Of a stretch of 64,000 bases of DNA, positions 62,360-64,000 are shown in pieces. Each line of letters opens with the position of its first letter. Within the stretch, counting starts at the first letter, position 1. The notes beneath the pieces are model-generated. The model saw nothing but the letters and a program-made list of their open reading frames with translations, had not been told where the DNA came from and searched no databases. The stretch is taken from positions 1,054,001 to 1,118,000 of the forward strand of contig WACJ01000529.1 of assembly GCA_008973525.1 (NCBI GenBank), written 5' to 3'. Origin of the DNA: Stenopsyche tienmushanensis. Taxonomy: Eukaryota > Arthropoda > Insecta > Trichoptera > Stenopsychidae. The position numbers and the translations under genes were made by a program.

Positions 62360-63317
62360 AAAATTGATCTGTAAAATTTGCAATCCAGTTTTTGGTTAAT
62401 AATAGCATTATACATTCTAGCAGTCGACCAATAAATGCTTAAATATTTAGAATCAATTTAGGGCAGTGTTTGCATGGTTTGACACAATTGGTTCTGTGAT
62501 CAAATGCATGTATGCACTACGATTACCTTCCACTAATTAACCATGTAAATTGTTTGGATGTAGTCTGTAGGGAAAACCATGAAATAAATATATTATTTAT
62601 ATATTTAATATCATATAAATCCTGATAATCATATTTGCTTATGACCCTAATAATGTGTGTGGTGAATGGATATAATAAACGAAAGGATCTTCTTGGGTCT
62701 TATTGACTGTTAAAAATCTCACAGCGCTCATAATTTTGTATCGAGGCGTATAAAAGAATACACAATTATTACCGAAATTTGATAGAAGAATATTATATCC
62801 CTTGGATATCTCAATAAGGCCTAATTATATAATATAATTGGATGATTTATTTAATATTAATAAAGGTATGAGTTATCAAAATTGCCTAAACCTTTAATTA
62901 GATTCAATTAAGCTTTAGAATGTATAAATTCTTATATTGTATATAAATTAGATGGATCAATGGGAACTAATGTTGTGTAATTTAATCGTAATTAAAATCC
63001 AATTATTTTTCCTAATTGGTTCTTGTAATAGCAAAGTATCCAATTATATAGATGTGTCTTCAGAAAGGGCTGATTTATTTAAATTTAGTTAAAAAATGAT
63101 TAAATATATTTAAATGTATGGTTTTTTTAAGATTGAAATGTTTATAAAAAAGTAATTTATTTAAAAAAAATGATATATTGATTTTATAAAAAGAAAGTGT
63201 TCCCATTCTTAAATTGAGCTTAAAGTCTAGGGGTAATTTATATTTGTAGGTCTCGAGAATAAACTCTTCTTCATGCACACCAAAAAGCAACTTGGTCGTT
63301 ATAAGAGCTCCCTATAG

Positions 63318-64000
63318 CATAGGCTCCCGAACTTTTTCGGGTGACGACCTCTGTTTATAAAAGCCATATGACCCGCAATCCCCATGCAATCGAAAAAGGT
63401 ATTTTTAATAAGATAATTAAAAAATAGACACAAATGAAACGAAAAGTCGAAAGGCAATCATTGTTAAATTTGGGTATGAATGATACATACCACACAAGAG
63501 TTATATGAGCAATTTTTCATTAAACAAGTTACGTGCCGAGGAATCATTCTGTAAATCCAAGAATTCATCTTGTAAATCAAGGGAAGCAGAGAATGGATTT
63601 CATGACAATTTAGTTTATTTTTCTCTCAGTTCAGGGAAGTAATACTAAAGTTCGTTTTCATGGGATTCGAGATGCCCAGTAATTCCTTCAAATTTTCATT
63701 TATTTCACTTTCAGATTCATCCATCACACTGCAGAGTTTCTCAAATATGGCAGTGTTTACAAGATTAATTTTTCTTCGCCAGTTTTGCAGCTTAGATAAA
63801 AATGCCCGAAAAATGTGATAATATTGCTTTCTTTTCCCTGAAGTTTCAGGTTATACCTGTTTTACTGCTCTAATATATCTGCTAAATATGCTACTGTTTT
63901 CAACGAAGCTTTGTCGTTGAAGTATACCAAAAGGTCATGTTTCTTTTGCACTAGAAAAGAAGAATCTCGTGATCAGAATCCATGACTGATGCACAATTCT
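63318..64000 (-). mobile_element. hAT transposase relic, copy 2 (duplicated with the receptor)
   Basis: The same hAT relic as at 54,341, carried within the duplicated block. Recognisable minus-strand pieces are LVYFNDKASLKT, YNLKLQGKE and QLQNDSS-type remnants. It has extra small deletions relative to copy 1, for example the ATTATC loss near 63,806. The remainder lies beyond the window. Confidence 0.8.

Larger units (their letters stand above)
61841..64000 (+). repeat. Segmental duplication, copy 2 (runs off the window)
   Basis: Direct repeat of 52,843-55,053. Homology starts abruptly at TTTTATATTGTTTTATTCAC and continues to the last base of the window with scattered substitutions and small deletions, for example the loss of about 20 bases near 63,310 and small losses near 62,655 and 63,735. 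Confidence 0.95.

Noticed and set aside
1..64000. CRISPR array, operon or bacterial insertion
   Set aside because: No regularly spaced repeats, no Shine-Dalgarno-linked gene runs; all real genes are spliced.

Overview
This is an AT-rich animal genome window, and almost certainly an insect one. It carries two spliced genes of the insect odorant-receptor (OR) family, a conserved Golgi-tether gene (COG1), and a secreted glycine-rich protein gene. It also holds many decayed DNA transposons: mariner, hAT, piggyBac, Mutator-like and DUF4817-type. All genes have short AT-rich introns with GT..AG ends. I cannot fix the insect order from the sequence alone.

Layout. 1-27,800 has no gene I can support apart from a possible secreted-peptide exon near 25,629. 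It holds transposon relics (100-710, 4,727-5,640, 18,253-19,425, 20,911-21,085, 22,960-23,800), SINE-like tails, one foldback element and several GC-richer islands that may be regulatory. 27,861-33,066 (+) is a complete 13-exon COG1 gene (961 codons), possibly with an alternative short last exon. 33,563-35,090 (-) is a four-exon gene for a 226-residue secreted glycine/tyrosine-rich protein, with a TATA box at 35,191; it converges on COG1. 35,200-50,900 is intergenic, with dispersed repeats, a tRNA-like relic, a mariner MITE and a second Mutator-like relic.

50,995-59,279 (+) holds two tandem odorant receptor genes, each reconstructing to exactly 431 residues. They share intron positions except for one extra intron in the second. 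A 2.1-kb block holding the last three exons of the first receptor, its 3' flank and a hAT relic is repeated in direct orientation at 61,841, and that copy runs off the window end. The copied exons encode the same residues as the original, but exons 1-3 are absent, so the third receptor is a partial gene.

The COG1 gene works in all cells in retrograde Golgi traffic. The receptors would act in olfactory neurons together with the co-receptor Orco, which is not in this window. The genes do not form one pathway; they are neighbours. I saw no CRISPR, operon or other prokaryotic system, and no convincing wholly new system. The strongest leads are the recent partial receptor duplication with a hairpin at its breakpoint, the four-copy unclassified repeat family, the intron difference between the sister receptors and the candidate secreted peptide.
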